From: Palsa-506 sp963836355
GTDB taxonomy: Bacteria > Actinomycetota > Actinomycetes > Streptosporangiales > Streptosporangiaceae
Direction of reading: 5' to 3'
Assembly (NCBI GenBank): GCA_963836355.1
Contig: CAWIJO010000014.1
Location: 1-64,000, forward strand
DNA: 64,000 bases
Shown here piece by piece: positions 15,482 through 24,625 of this stretch. The notes beneath the pieces were generated by a model, which ran no database searches, was not told the origin of the DNA, and was given only the letters and a program-made list of their open reading frames with translations. The translations under genes and the position numbers were made by a program. The stretch's first letter is position 1; each line of letters begins with the position of its first letter.

Positions 15482-16630
15482 CTAGGAGACCCGCTCGATG
15501 ATGGTGGCATTCGCCTGGCCGCCGCCCTCGCACATGGTCTGCAGGCCGTACCTGCCGCCGGTGCGCTCAAGCTCGGCCAGCAGCTTTATCATCGTGATCG
15601 CGCCAGTGGCGCCGAGCGGATGCCCGAGCGCGATCGCGCCGCCGTTCATATTGGTCTTCGCCAGCGACGCGCCGGTATCCGCTGACCAGGCGATGAGCAC
15701 CGGCGCGAACGCCTCGTTCACCTCGAACGCGTCGATGTCGCCGATCTTCAGCCCGCCCCGGTCGAGTGCCCGCTCGGTGGCCGGAATCGGGCCGGTGAGC
15801 ATGAACACCGGGTCGGAGCCGATCACGGCCAGCGCGTGGATGCGGGCCCGCGGCGTCAGGCCATAGCGATCGACCGCGTCCTTCGACGCGATCATCAGGG
15901 CGGCTGCACCGTCCGAGATCTGCGACGCGGTGGCCGCGGTGAGCTCCCAGCCCTCGCGCAGCGGCGCCAGCGCGGCCATCTTCTCCAGCGACGTGTCCCG
16001 ACGCGGGCCCTCGTCCGTCGTGACGCCGCCCACCGGGGTGATCTGGGCGGCGAACCTGCCCTCGTCGATCGCGCGGATCGCCCGGTGGTGGCTCTCCAAT
16101 GCGTACTCCTCCAGGGCCAGCCGCTTGATCCCCCATTTCTCACAGACCAGCTGGGCACCGCGGAACTGGGAAATCTCCTGGTCGCCGTACCGGTCCCGCC
16201 AGCCCTGCCCGAACGGCGGCGGCATCCCGGCCTCCATCGGCAGCCGGACGGTCGAGCCCATCGGCACCATGCTCATGTTCTCGACGCCCGCCGCGATCAC
16301 GAGGTCCTGGGTCCCAGACAGGACAGCCTGCGCGGCGAAATGAACCGCCTGCTGGGACGAGCCGCACTGCCGGTCGATGGTGACGCCGGGCACGTGCTCC
16401 GGCAGGCCTGCGGACAGCCAGGCATTGCGCGCGACGTCGATCGACTGCGGGCCGATCTGCGAGACGCAGCCCATGATCACGTCGTCCACGGCGCCAGGAT
16501 CTGCGCCGGTCCGCGCGACTAGCTCGGTCAGCACGTGCGCCGCAAGATCCACCGGATGCACGCCCGCCAGGCCGCCGTTGCGCCTGCCGACGGGGGTCCG
16601 CACCGCCCCGACGATGAATGCCTCCGCCAC
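15482..16630 (-). CDS. Thiolase (acetyl-CoA acetyltransferase / 3-ketoacyl-CoA thiolase)
   Basis: A 382-residue thiolase cleaving or forming beta-ketoacyl-CoA. The nucleophilic Cys is C89 in DRQCGSSQQ. NEAFAP, the His of GGAIALGHPLGATGA and the second Cys in MCEGGGQANA are all present. It is full length. The start is set at GTG 16630 (VAEAFIVGAVRTPVG), five bases after GGAGG; in-frame ATGs at 16633, 16642 and 16675 are alternatives. It resembles the FadA-type thiolases of actinomycetes; substrate chain length cannot be told. It may cooperate with the acyl-CoA dehydrogenase at 12369, but the genes are on opposite strands. Confidence 0.93.
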   Translation of the reverse strand: MAEAFIVGAVRTPVGRRNGGLAGVHPVDLAAHVLTELVARTGADPGAVDDVIMGCVSQIGPQSIDVARNAWLSAGLPEHVPGVTIDRQCGSSQQAVHFAAQAVLSGTQDLVIAAGVENMSMVPMGSTVRLPMEAGMPPPFGQGWRDRYGDQEISQFRGAQLVCEKWGIKRLALEEYALESHHRAIRAIDEGRFAAQITPVGGVTTDEGPRRDTSLEKMAALAPLREGWELTAATASQISDGAAALMIASKDAVDRYGLTPRARIHALAVIGSDPVFMLTGPIPATERALDRGGLKIGDIDAFEVNEAFAPVLIAWSADTGASLAKTNMNGGAIALGHPLGATGAITMIKLLAELERTGGRYGLQTMCEGGGQANATIIERVS

Positions 16631-16934
16631 CATGCCCTCCATCAGCCCGGCTGCTCCCGTCCTGCCCGCAGCCATTGCCCGTCGCTCGTCGCCCGTCTCG
16701 CTCGGCAGCCAGTTCGTGCACGTTGCACGGTTCCTCCGAGATTACCCCGTGCCCGGCGGGGCCATAGCGGCGATCACCCGATGCCCAGGACCGGCCCGAT
16801 GCGGCCGGGCGCGGAGCGCGGCGGGACCAGGTGACGATGGCATTTCTGTCCGACGCGCCAGCATGACCGCGCGGCCACTGCCTGCCGGTCCCGCCCGGCT
16901 TTATGCTCGAAGGGACGCGACCCCGGAGGCAGTG

Positions 16935-17102
16935 ATGACGACAGGGCTGATCCTGCTGGGGTTCCTGGGCGTCCTTGTCGCGTTCTTCCTGACCAGGATG
17001 CGGCGCCGGCTCGGGCTCGGCGTGACCGGCAGCACCTGGGCCGTGATTATCGCGGTGTTCGCGATCATCGTGCTCAGCCTGTGGGCGTCCTCCCAGCACT
17101 GA
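16935..17102 (+). CDS. Small two-helix membrane protein
   Basis: A 55-residue protein with two hydrophobic helices, TGLILLGFLGVLVAFFL and WAVIIAVFAIIVLSLWA, joined by a short basic loop (TRMRRRLGLG). No family name is known to me. ATG 16935 has GGAGG five bases upstream, and codon use is typical of the genome, which supports a real gene. Confidence 0.7.
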   Translation: MTTGLILLGFLGVLVAFFLTRMRRRLGLGVTGSTWAVIIAVFAIIVLSLWASSQH

Positions 17103-17131
17103 TCCCGGCACTCCTGCCGCGCCAGCTGCCG

Positions 17132-19483
17132 TCAGAGGCCGCTGATACCACCGCTGAGCGGGACCTCGAACCAGACGGCCTTGCCGTCATGGGTCGGCCG
17201 TGATCCCCATCTGGTCGCCAGCTGATCGACCAGGTACAACCCGCGGCCGCCCTCGTCGGTTTCCCCGGCGCTGCGGATCCGGGGCAGCCGGAGATCAGCA
17301 TCGAAGACCTCGACCCAGATCGAGGCAGTCCCGCGGCGGAGCCGGAGGGTGAACTCCTTGCCGACGGGCCCGCCGCGCCCGATCGCGTATGGCGGGTCCG
17401 GCCAGTCGCCGAGCAGGTCGTCCTCGTCATCGCGCCAGCGCAGGATTGGGCCGTCGGCCAGGTCAGCCGGCCCGCCGGGAGACGCCGCGACGAACTCGTT
17501 CCGCGGGCTAGGCGAGATCGCGGCGTGCAGGACGACGTTCGTGACCACCTCGGAGACCAGCAGGCACGCCAGGTCGACCTGCTCTAGCTCCATGCCCCAG
17601 CGGGCGAACGTGTCGTGCGCCAGCCGCCGCGCCTCGGACACCTTGATCGGCTCTGCCGGGAAATTGCCTTCCCAGGAGGCGAGGTCGGTAATGGACGTAC
17701 GGACCACGACGATGGCCATGTCGTCGTCGATGTCCCCGGGCACGGCCTGCTCGGCGGCCTGCGCGATGTCCTCGACGCTGCCGCGCGCCACCAACTGCAC
17801 GGCCTCGCGCAGCATCTGTTGCGCCTCTGCCTCGGTGTAGTGACCGGTCCCGTCCGCGCGCTGGCGCCGGTCAGTCAGGCCGTCGGTATAGAAGACCAGC
17901 GTCGAGCCGGGCTCGAGATGCCGGGTTTCCTCCCGGTAGGCCGGAACGCCGGCGATGCCCTTGCCGCGCACTCCGAGCAGCACGCCCTTGTGCTCGATCT
18001 CCATCTGGCCGACGTCCAGGCCAGTGACGAGCAGCGGCGCGTCATGGCCCGCGTTAGCGAACGACAGGCTCCGGGACCACGCGTCATAGACGAGATACGT
18101 GCAGCTCACGATCGGCGGGTCGGCAGCCGGGAAGCCGTGCTCCTGCGCCTGCGACGGGCCGAGCGTCCGGCACCAGTCGTCCAGCCTGCGCAGTATCTCG
18201 GCCGGCGGCTTGTCGTCCTGGGCGAAAGCGCGCAGCGCCGCGCGCAGCTGGCCCATGATTGCCGCGGCGCGCGCGCCCCGGCCTTCCACGTCGCCGATCA
18301 CGATCCCCACCCGGCCAGCCGACAGCGCGATGATGTCGTACCAGTCACCGCCGACCTGGGTCTGGATGCCCTGGCCGTGGGTTTCCAGCGGCTTGGCCGG
18401 AACGTACTTATAGGCAACTTCAAGGCCGTCTATGGCCGGCGGGGCCTGCGGCAGCAGGCTGGTCTGGAACGCCAGCGCGGTCCGGCGCTCCTCCTCGAAC
18501 AGCATCGCGTTGTCAATTGCGATCGCCACCCTGCTGGCGATCGCGCTGAGGAATTCACGGTCGTCGGGCCCGTAATGCGGCTCCTCCCGCTCGGTCAGCG
18601 CCGACAGCGCGAGGCTCAGCACGCCGAGCAGCTCGCCGCGAGCGATCAGCGGAGCTGCGATCACCGATCGGAGTCCAATGTCGGCGCAGATCTGCAGGCT
18701 CCCCGGGCTCGGCATCGGGAACGCCACGGTCTCCATGTCCGCGACGATGACGGTGTCCATCTGCGCCATCGCCTGCTGGCAGAAATGACCTTCCGGGTAC
18801 CTGATCTGCTCGCCCGTCATGGCCCAGGTGCCCGGCTCCGGCATCCACCCCCTGGCGTGCAGCTGCGCTCGGCGGACCACCTTGTCGCCCTGCAGCAGGT
18901 CGATCAGGCAGTGGTCGGCGAACTGGGGCACCAGCGTCTCGGCCACCTGCCGCAAGGTGGTGCCGAGCTCAAGGGATCCGGCCAGCCGTTCCCCGATGCG
19001 CTCAAGCAAGCCGAGCTGCTCCCGCTCGCGCAGCGCGCCGCGCCTGGTCACCTCCCGCGCCATGATCACGATGCCGGTGATCCCGCCGCCCTCGGGCCGT
19101 AGCGGCACGGCCTGCGCGCGCACCAGCGCCCGGGTGCCGTCGGTCCGCAGGATCGCGAATGTCCCCTCCCAGGCCCGGCCGCGCAGGACCTGGCCCGCCA
19201 GCTCATTGCCCTTTCGCAGATCACCTTCCTCGAAGCCGAGGGAAAGCAGCGAACGGCCGACGAGATGCCCTGGTTCGTCGGGAAATCCGAACAGCCTTAC
19301 TGCGAAGGAATTCGCGTACTGCAGATTGCCCAGCCGGTCGGCGACGACGACGCCCGCCTCGGCCTGGTCGAGGACGGCGTCTTCGCCGAGGCTCGCCGTA
19401 ATTTCGCCGATTACGGCATCACCGGTGCGCTTCACCGGACTGCCGGACCATGGGTGCCAGAGCTGGCGCGCCTGCCGCCGCAA
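17132..19483 (-). CDS. PAS-GAF-SpoIIE phosphatase-HATPase regulatory protein
   Basis: A 783-residue cytosolic signalling protein with four modules. A PAS domain (about 35-150; VVVADRLGNLQYANSFAVRL) comes first. A GAF domain follows (about 165-325; SVIAAPLIARGELLGVLSLA). Next is a PP2C/SpoIIE serine phosphatase (about 340-590; VGGDWYDIIALSAGRVGIVI, GDVEGRG, STLVFYTDGLTDRR, DDDMAIVVVR, with metal-binding Asp residues present). Last is a GHKL ATPase of anti-sigma kinase type (about 610-775; LLVSEVVTNVVLHA, TDEGGRGLYLVDQL). Such proteins set the phosphorylation state of anti-sigma-factor antagonists in stress or development. It starts three bases after the ideR stop, so it probably lies in the same transcript. 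Inputs are unknown. Confidence 0.93.
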   Translation of the reverse strand: MRRQARQLWHPWSGSPVKRTGDAVIGEITASLGEDAVLDQAEAGVVVADRLGNLQYANSFAVRLFGFPDEPGHLVGRSLLSLGFEEGDLRKGNELAGQVLRGRAWEGTFAILRTDGTRALVRAQAVPLRPEGGGITGIVIMAREVTRRGALREREQLGLLERIGERLAGSLELGTTLRQVAETLVPQFADHCLIDLLQGDKVVRRAQLHARGWMPEPGTWAMTGEQIRYPEGHFCQQAMAQMDTVIVADMETVAFPMPSPGSLQICADIGLRSVIAAPLIARGELLGVLSLALSALTEREEPHYGPDDREFLSAIASRVAIAIDNAMLFEEERRTALAFQTSLLPQAPPAIDGLEVAYKYVPAKPLETHGQGIQTQVGGDWYDIIALSAGRVGIVIGDVEGRGARAAAIMGQLRAALRAFAQDDKPPAEILRRLDDWCRTLGPSQAQEHGFPAADPPIVSCTYLVYDAWSRSLSFANAGHDAPLLVTGLDVGQMEIEHKGVLLGVRGKGIAGVPAYREETRHLEPGSTLVFYTDGLTDRRQRADGTGHYTEAEAQQMLREAVQLVARGSVEDIAQAAEQAVPGDIDDDMAIVVVRTSITDLASWEGNFPAEPIKVSEARRLAHDTFARWGMELEQVDLACLLVSEVVTNVVLHAAISPSPRNEFVAASPGGPADLADGPILRWRDDEDDLLGDWPDPPYAIGRGGPVGKEFTLRLRRGTASIWVEVFDADLRLPRIRSAGETDEGGRGLYLVDQLATRWGSRPTHDGKAVWFEVPLSGGISGL

Positions 19484-19486
19484 GGG

Positions 19487-20206
19487 TCACGGCCTCGTAA
19501 CGAACACGTGCACAGCGACATGGCGGGGCAGTTCCGCCGCAGCATTGCCGACCCTGTCCTCACTTGTCACCCGCACACCGTTGTCGCTAGCCGAGAGCGT
19601 TACCTCGCGTCCTGGCTGTATCCCTATGTTCTTCAGTCTAAGCATCAAATCCTGATCGCTTTGGACTTGCTCGCTTATCCGGCGAATCACCACCTGCTCG
19701 GCCCGTGCTGTCGCGATCTTGGTCATCGCCACCGCATCCTGTTGCCCGGCTGCTTTTGCCCGCTTGCTGGCATCGGCAGGTATCCCGAGTTCGTCGAGGC
19801 CGGGAATGATATTCCCGTGCGGGCAGTGCACCGGATACTCGAGCAACTCGGCCAGCCGCCGCTCCACATTGTCGGAGATCACGTGCTCCCACCGGCACGC
19901 CTCGATATGCACCTCTTCCCAGGGCAGCCCGATCACCTCGACAAGCAGGCACTCGGCCAGCCGATGCTTGCGCATCACGCCGACTGCAAGCGCACGGCCC
20001 GGGCCAGTCAGCGACAGCTGCCGGTCCCCCTCGACCCGGACCAGGCCGTCGCGCTCCATGCGCGCGACCGTTTGACTCACCGTCGGGCCGCTCTGCGACA
20101 GCCGCTCGGCAATACGCGCACGCAACGGGACGATGCCTTCTTCTTCGAGTTCGAAGATCGTGCGAAGGTACATCTCCGTGGTGTCGATCAGCCCGTGCGC
20201 GGTCAA
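19487..20206 (-). CDS. ideR: Iron-dependent repressor, DtxR/IdeR family
   Basis: A 239-residue metalloregulator: an N-terminal winged helix (GLIDTTEMYLRTIFELEEEG, RLSQSGPTVSQTVARMERDG), a dimerisation and metal domain (MRKHRLAECLLVEVIGLPWE, HIEACRWEHVISDNVE, YPVHCPHGNIIPG) and a C-terminal SH3-like FeoA domain. The metal ligands expected for IdeR (Met, Cys, Glu and His of RWEH, and the CPHG Cys/His) are visible. It senses Fe(II) and represses siderophore and uptake genes. TTG 20206 gives MTAHGLIDTTEMY, matching known N-termini, with GGAGGAGG just upstream; an ATG at 20224 is the alternative. No iron-box search was possible. The next gene follows after three bases. Confidence 0.93.
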   Translation of the reverse strand: MTAHGLIDTTEMYLRTIFELEEEGIVPLRARIAERLSQSGPTVSQTVARMERDGLVRVEGDRQLSLTGPGRALAVGVMRKHRLAECLLVEVIGLPWEEVHIEACRWEHVISDNVERRLAELLEYPVHCPHGNIIPGLDELGIPADASKRAKAAGQQDAVAMTKIATARAEQVVIRRISEQVQSDQDLMLRLKNIGIQPGREVTLSASDNGVRVTSEDRVGNAAAELPRHVAVHVFVTRP

Positions 20207-20363
20207 GGGATCCTCCTCCAGCACCGATGCTATGCCTGCCTGCCGCCGCGCGGACCGGGAAGAAAATGCGCCACGGCGCGGGCTACCGCGGTGAGAACTT
20301 TGCCCACCACCCGGAAAGCCTCGATTCAGCCGGAATTATGCGGGATTTCCGGGGGGTTGGTCA

Positions 20364-21044
20364 TCACGGCGCCTGGCGCTCGATCACCCACTGACCGCCA
20401 CGGCGCCGATAGCGGAACCTGTCGTGCAGCCGGTTCACTCGTCCCTGCCAGAACTCGACGGTTACCGGCACAACCCGGTACCCGCCCCAGAATTCCGGCA
20501 TGGGCACCGGCGTCCCGTCCGGCCACCGGGCGGCCAGCCGCTCGTACCGGTCGTCCAGTTCCGCCCGGGATCCGATGACCGACGACTGCCTGCTCGCCCA
20601 AGCGCCGAGCTGCGATCCGCGTGGCCGGCTGCGGAAGTAAGGCTCGCTCTGCTCGGCGGACAGCATGGTAACCGTTCCCTCGATGATCACCTGGCGCTGC
20701 ATCGGGTGCCACGGGAAGAGCAGGCACGCCCGCGGGACCGCCGCCAGATCCGTGCCCTTTCTTGAGGTGCGGTTGGTGTAGAAGACGAAACCGCTCGGGT
20801 CGTGGCTCTTCAGCAGCACGGACCGGGCGCGCGGCAGGCCTTCGGCGGAGATTGTCGCGAGCACCATGGCAGTGGGCTCCGGCAGCGGAACCGCGGCCGC
20901 ATCCGCGAGCCACCGGGAGAACTGGGTGACCGGATCGGCGGCCAGCGCGGCCTCGTCAAGGCGAGTCTCCGCCCGTCCGGCTTCCTGGCCGCTGGCTGCC
21001 GGGCGGGCGGTCTTGGAGCCGGCTTGATCATCAGCGTGCAGCAT
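20364..21044 (-). CDS. pdxH: Pyridoxamine 5'-phosphate oxidase
   Basis: A 226-residue FMN enzyme that oxidises pyridoxine or pyridoxamine phosphate to PLP. Family motifs are present: AMVLATISAEGLPRARSVLL (FMN), GFVFYTNRTSRKG, FPWHPMQRQVIIEGTV, YFRSRPRGSQLGAWAS, and the C-terminal EFWQGRVNRLHDRFRYRR that closes the active site. Length and ends are normal. It is divergent from citA, an order seen in other actinomycetes. The N-terminal 30 residues are disordered and variable. Confidence 0.96.
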   Translation of the reverse strand: MLHADDQAGSKTARPAASGQEAGRAETRLDEAALAADPVTQFSRWLADAAAVPLPEPTAMVLATISAEGLPRARSVLLKSHDPSGFVFYTNRTSRKGTDLAAVPRACLLFPWHPMQRQVIIEGTVTMLSAEQSEPYFRSRPRGSQLGAWASRQSSVIGSRAELDDRYERLAARWPDGTPVPMPEFWGGYRVVPVTVEFWQGRVNRLHDRFRYRRRGGQWVIERQAP

Positions 21045-21274
21045 GGCCTAAGGGTAGTGAGCACATCGGACCGGATCTCCAGTCCTGACTGTCTGGGCTG
21101 GTCAGCCCGGCTGCGGCGAAGCGGTGCATGGCGCAGTTAGCGCATTGCGGCCCGCGCGCGGTTGAATGGACCGGCTGGCATCTATGGCCGTCCCGGCCGC
21201 CGGGTTCGACCGCTGATCTGGTGGGCGGCCGGACCACCGGCCAGCCACTGACAACTGAGACGGAGGAACGGCAG

Positions 21275-22384
21275 ATGTCCGACTTCACGCCCGGACTAGA
21301 GGGCGTCGTCGCGTTCGAGACGGAAATCGCCGAACCCGACAAAGAGGGCGGCTCGCTCCGCTACCGCGGCGTTGACATCGAGGAACTGGTCGCGCACGTG
21401 GATTACGCGCACGTCTGGGGCCTGCTGGTCGACAACGCCTTCGCGCCCGGGCTGCCGCCCGCCGAGCCCTATCCGATCCCGGTGCACTCCGGTGACATCC
21501 GGGTAGACGTGCAGAGCGCGCTGGCGATGCTCGCGCCTGCCTGGGGGATGCGCCAGCTACTGGACATCACCGATGAGCAAGCCCGTGAGGACCTGGCCCG
21601 GGCATCGGTGATGGCGCTGTCCTTCGTCGCGCAGTCGGCCCGCGGACCGGGCCTGCCAATGGTCCCGCAGCGACAGGTGGACGCGGCCAAGACGATTACC
21701 GAGCGGTTCATGATCCGCTGGCGCGGCGATCCGGACCCGCGGCACGTGAAGGCCATCGACGCCTACTGGACCTCGGCCGCCGAGCATGGCATGAATGCGT
21801 CCACCTTTACCGCGCGGGTGATCGCCTCCACCGGCGCCGACGTGGCCGCCGCGCTGTCCGGCGCGGTCGGCGCGATGTCCGGCCCGCTGCACGGCGGAGC
21901 CCCGGCGCGGGTGCTGTACATGCTCGAGGAAGTCGAGAAGACCGGCGACGCCGTCACGTACGTCCGGCAGGCGCTGGATGGCGGCGAGCGGCTGATGGGC
22001 TTCGGGCATCGCGTCTACCGGGCCGAGGACCCGCGGGCACGGGTGCTGCGCAGGACGGCCAAAGACCTGGGCGCGCCCAGGTACGAGGTGGCTGCGGCGC
22101 TGGAGAAGGCGGCGCTGGCCGAGTTGCACGCCCGGCGGCCGGACCGGGTGCTCGCGACGAACGTGGAGTTCTGGGCGGCCATCATGCTGGACTTCGCCGA
22201 GGTGCCCTCGCACATGTTCACCTCGATGTTCGCCTGCGCGCGCACGGCCGGCTGGGCGGCGCACATCCTGGAGCAGAAGCGCACCGGCCGGCTGATCCGG
22301 CCCAGCGCGCGGTATATCGGCCCGAAGACCCGCTCGGTCCGGGACGTACCCGGCGCAGCCGATGTCCTGGACAAGGATGTCTGA
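21275..22384 (+). CDS. citA: Citrate synthase (CitA type)
   Basis: A 369-residue short citrate synthase condensing oxaloacetate and acetyl-CoA. GALSGAVGAMSGPLHGGAPA-like and GERLMGFGHRVYRAEDPRA carry the active-site histidines; the catalytic Asp lies in NVEFWAAIMLDFAEVP. ATG 21275 follows GGAGG with eight bases between; a longer reading from 21128 has no ribosome site. The last codons overlap serC by eight bases, so the two are coupled. The short form is the second citrate synthase found in many actinomycetes; a methylcitrate role is possible. Confidence 0.95.
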   Translation: MSDFTPGLEGVVAFETEIAEPDKEGGSLRYRGVDIEELVAHVDYAHVWGLLVDNAFAPGLPPAEPYPIPVHSGDIRVDVQSALAMLAPAWGMRQLLDITDEQAREDLARASVMALSFVAQSARGPGLPMVPQRQVDAAKTITERFMIRWRGDPDPRHVKAIDAYWTSAAEHGMNASTFTARVIASTGADVAAALSGAVGAMSGPLHGGAPARVLYMLEEVEKTGDAVTYVRQALDGGERLMGFGHRVYRAEDPRARVLRRTAKDLGAPRYEVAAALEKAALAELHARRPDRVLATNVEFWAAIMLDFAEVPSHMFTSMFACARTAGWAAHILEQKRTGRLIRPSARYIGPKTRSVRDVPGAADVLDKDV

Positions 22385-23546
22385 GCAGCGGCCCGGCCTC
22401 GCCGCCCCGGCAGATCCCGGGACGGCGGCGGCCGACCTCACCATCCCGGCGAGCCTGCGGCCTGCCGACGGCAGGTTCGGCTGCGGGCCGTCCAAGGTCC
22501 GGCCCGAGCAGCTGACCGCGCTGGCTGGCCCAGGGGCGGCCCTGATGGGCACGTCGCACCGGCAGGCACCGGTCCGCTCGCTGGTACAGCGGATCCGTGA
22601 GGGCCTGGCCGGCTACTTCGGCCTGCCTGCTGACTACGAGGTCGTGCTGGGCAACGGCGGCACCACGGCCTTCTGGGAGATCGCGGCATTCGGCCTGGTC
22701 GATCACCGGTCGCTGCACCTGAAGTTCGGCGAGTTCTCCTCGAAGTTCGCGAAGGTGACTGCTGCCGCGCCGTGGCTGGAAGCGCCGGCCGTGGTCGAGT
22801 CTGCACCGGGCGCGCACCCAGCAGCCCGCGCCGAGGCCGGTGTGGACGCCTATGCGCTGACCCACAACGAGACGTCCACGGGCGTGGCCATGCCGGTCGC
22901 CCGGGTGCAGGGCGCGGATCCCGGCGCGCTGCTGCTGGTGGACGCCACCAGCGGCGCGGGCGGGCTGCCGGTCCAGGCCAGCGACTTCGACGTGTACTAC
23001 TTCGCGCCGCAGAAGTGCTTCGGCGCCGACGGCGGGCTATGGATCGCGTTGATGTCGCCTGCGGCGCTGACCAGGGCCGAGCACATCGCGTCCAGCGGGC
23101 GGTACATCCCGGAGTTCTTCTCGCTGCCGGTGGCGATCAGCAACTCCCGCCTGCAGCAGACCTACAATACGCCGTCGGTCGCCGACCTTATCCTGCTGGC
23201 CGACCAGGTGTACTGGATGCTGGACCAGGGCGGGCTCAAGTGGGCAATCGCGCGAACGGCCGACTCGTCGACCCGGCTGTATGAGTGGGCGGAGAAGGCA
23301 CCGTACGCGACGCCGTTCGTGGCCAGCCCGCAGCAGCGCTCCCAGGTGGTCGGGACGATCGACTTCGATGCGACAGTCGACGCGGCCGCGCTCGCTGCGG
23401 TGCTGCGGGCAAACGGGATCGTTGACACCGAGCCGTACCGCAAGCTCGGCCGCAACCAGCTCCGCATCGGCATGTTCCCCGCGGTGGACCCGGCCGACGT
23501 GCAGGCGCTCACCGCCTGCATCGACTACGTCATCGAGCGCCTCTAG
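22377..23546 (+). CDS. serC: Phosphoserine aminotransferase
   Basis: A 389-residue class V PLP aminotransferase converting 3-phosphohydroxypyruvate to phosphoserine. The start of the mature fold is RFGCGPSKVRPEQLTAL; GTSHRQAPVRSLVQRIREGL and EVVLGNGGTTAFWE follow; the PLP Lys is in YYFAPQKCFG. This is the longer actinobacterial type. ATG 22377 overlaps the citA stop. The protein is complete and ends IDYVIERL. Confidence 0.96.
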   Translation: MSEQRPGLAAPADPGTAAADLTIPASLRPADGRFGCGPSKVRPEQLTALAGPGAALMGTSHRQAPVRSLVQRIREGLAGYFGLPADYEVVLGNGGTTAFWEIAAFGLVDHRSLHLKFGEFSSKFAKVTAAAPWLEAPAVVESAPGAHPAARAEAGVDAYALTHNETSTGVAMPVARVQGADPGALLLVDATSGAGGLPVQASDFDVYYFAPQKCFGADGGLWIALMSPAALTRAEHIASSGRYIPEFFSLPVAISNSRLQQTYNTPSVADLILLADQVYWMLDQGGLKWAIARTADSSTRLYEWAEKAPYATPFVASPQQRSQVVGTIDFDATVDAAALAAVLRANGIVDTEPYRKLGRNQLRIGMFPAVDPADVQALTACIDYVIERL

Positions 23547-23649
23547 CCAGGCAACGCCAAACACCGCCCGGCGGCCGCTAGCCTGTGCCGGGCAACCCGC
23601 CGAGCGGCCGATGGCAGCCATTTGCCGACGGCATCGGCCACGGCGCCCC

Positions 23650-23747
23650 GCCGGCCAGCCCCCCGACAGCATCGCCCCGCCACGCTCCGCCGGCCAGCCC
23701 CCCGACGGCATCGCCCCGCCACGCCCCGCCGGCCAGCCCCCCGACGG
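23650..23747. repeat. 39-bp tandem repeat, 2.5 copies
   Basis: The unit starts GCCGGCCAGCCCCCCGAC and repeats at 23650, 23689 and 23728 with two or three substitutions. The period is a multiple of three, but no start, ribosome site or family supports translation. Confidence 0.85.
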
Positions 23748-23800
23748 GTAACCGCTGATGAGCTCGATGATGTCGGGGCAAATGTTATTTTTGTTGTGCG

Positions 23801-23866
23801 TTCCGCCTGATGGATGTTGAGTTAGTACGCACCTGTGCCTACCAACGCCACATCCATCAGGCGGAA
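23801..23866. repeat. Perfect 17-bp inverted repeat with 32-base loop
   Basis: TTCCGCCTGATGGATGT (23801-23817) and its exact complement (23850-23866). The left side is preceded by a T-rich tract (near 23786-23795). The local base composition differs from the flanks. It may be a miniature mobile element, a remnant of transposon ends, or an RNA structure after serC. Confidence 0.8.
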
Positions 23867-24028
23867 TCCCATTCCGGGAGCATGAGAAAACGGCATCAAG
23901 GTTGAAACGGGACGAAGTGGAGAGCGGTTGAGCGGCCACGCTAGCCTGCTTACCGAGACCTCGTCAGCTGGCCTTGGCAAAGCAGCGGGGCACAGCCACC
24001 AGGACCACGGCCCCGGCAACGCGGCGGG

Positions 24029-24589
24029 CTAGCCGCTGGCGCGGAGCGGCCAGCTGCCGATGACCTCATACCTCGGCCGGGGACCGAGGTAACTGCGCAT
24101 CAGGCGCACCTCGCTGGCCTGCCAAAGCGTCCCTGAATAGCCGGAAAGTGACTCGACCAGGGCGCGCAGGTCGGTGATCTCCCGGCAGTAGGCAAGCGTA
24201 AGGTGCGGCTTGAATCCCCTGGCCTGGTCCGGTGGCGGCGCGCCGGCCCGGCGGCAGCCCGCCGCTAGGGAGCCGGCCAGGGCGGCAAGCGCGCGGATGT
24301 CGCCGCCAATCCCGGCCCACAGCACTCGTGCCCTGGCCGGGCGGGCGAAGGCCCCCGCGCCGGCCATGGACAATGTAAGCGCCTGGTGACGGTGCGCGGC
24401 GCGCTCCAGCCGCAGCCCGAGCCGCCCGGCAATGGCCTCGTCCACCTCGCCGAGGAATGTGAGCGTCAGGTGCCAGCTGCGGCGGTCGGTCCAGCGCAGT
24501 TGCGGCCACGCATCCCGCAGCGGCGCCGTCACGGCGGCAAGCTGGTCCAGCGCCGCTGCGGGCGGCGCGATCGCGACGAACAGCCTCAT
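24029..24589 (-). CDS. thpR: RNA 2',3'-cyclic phosphodiesterase (2H family)
   Basis: A 186-residue 2H-phosphoesterase, historically called 2'-5' RNA ligase. Both HxTx motifs are present: H40-L-T in WHLTLTFLGEVD and H129-L-T in KPHLTLAYCRE. The N-terminus MRLFVAIAPP is typical. Such enzymes open cyclic phosphates at RNA ends; the physiological substrate in bacteria is unclear. It is a single gene, convergent with serC across the repeat region. Confidence 0.93.
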   Translation of the reverse strand: MRLFVAIAPPAAALDQLAAVTAPLRDAWPQLRWTDRRSWHLTLTFLGEVDEAIAGRLGLRLERAAHRHQALTLSMAGAGAFARPARARVLWAGIGGDIRALAALAGSLAAGCRRAGAPPPDQARGFKPHLTLAYCREITDLRALVESLSGYSGTLWQASEVRLMRSYLGPRPRYEVIGSWPLRASG

Positions 24590-24625
24590 CCGGTAATTAG
24601 TAGCCGGCTTCGCCAGCCACCGCGC

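Larger units (their letters stand above)
23547..24028. other. Repeat-rich intergenic region
   Basis: No supported gene. It holds a 39-bp tandem repeat (23650-23747) and, in a locally AT-rich stretch, a perfect 17-bp inverted repeat (23801-23866). Both strands are open across the tandem repeat only because its unit is a multiple of three. Confidence 0.6.
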
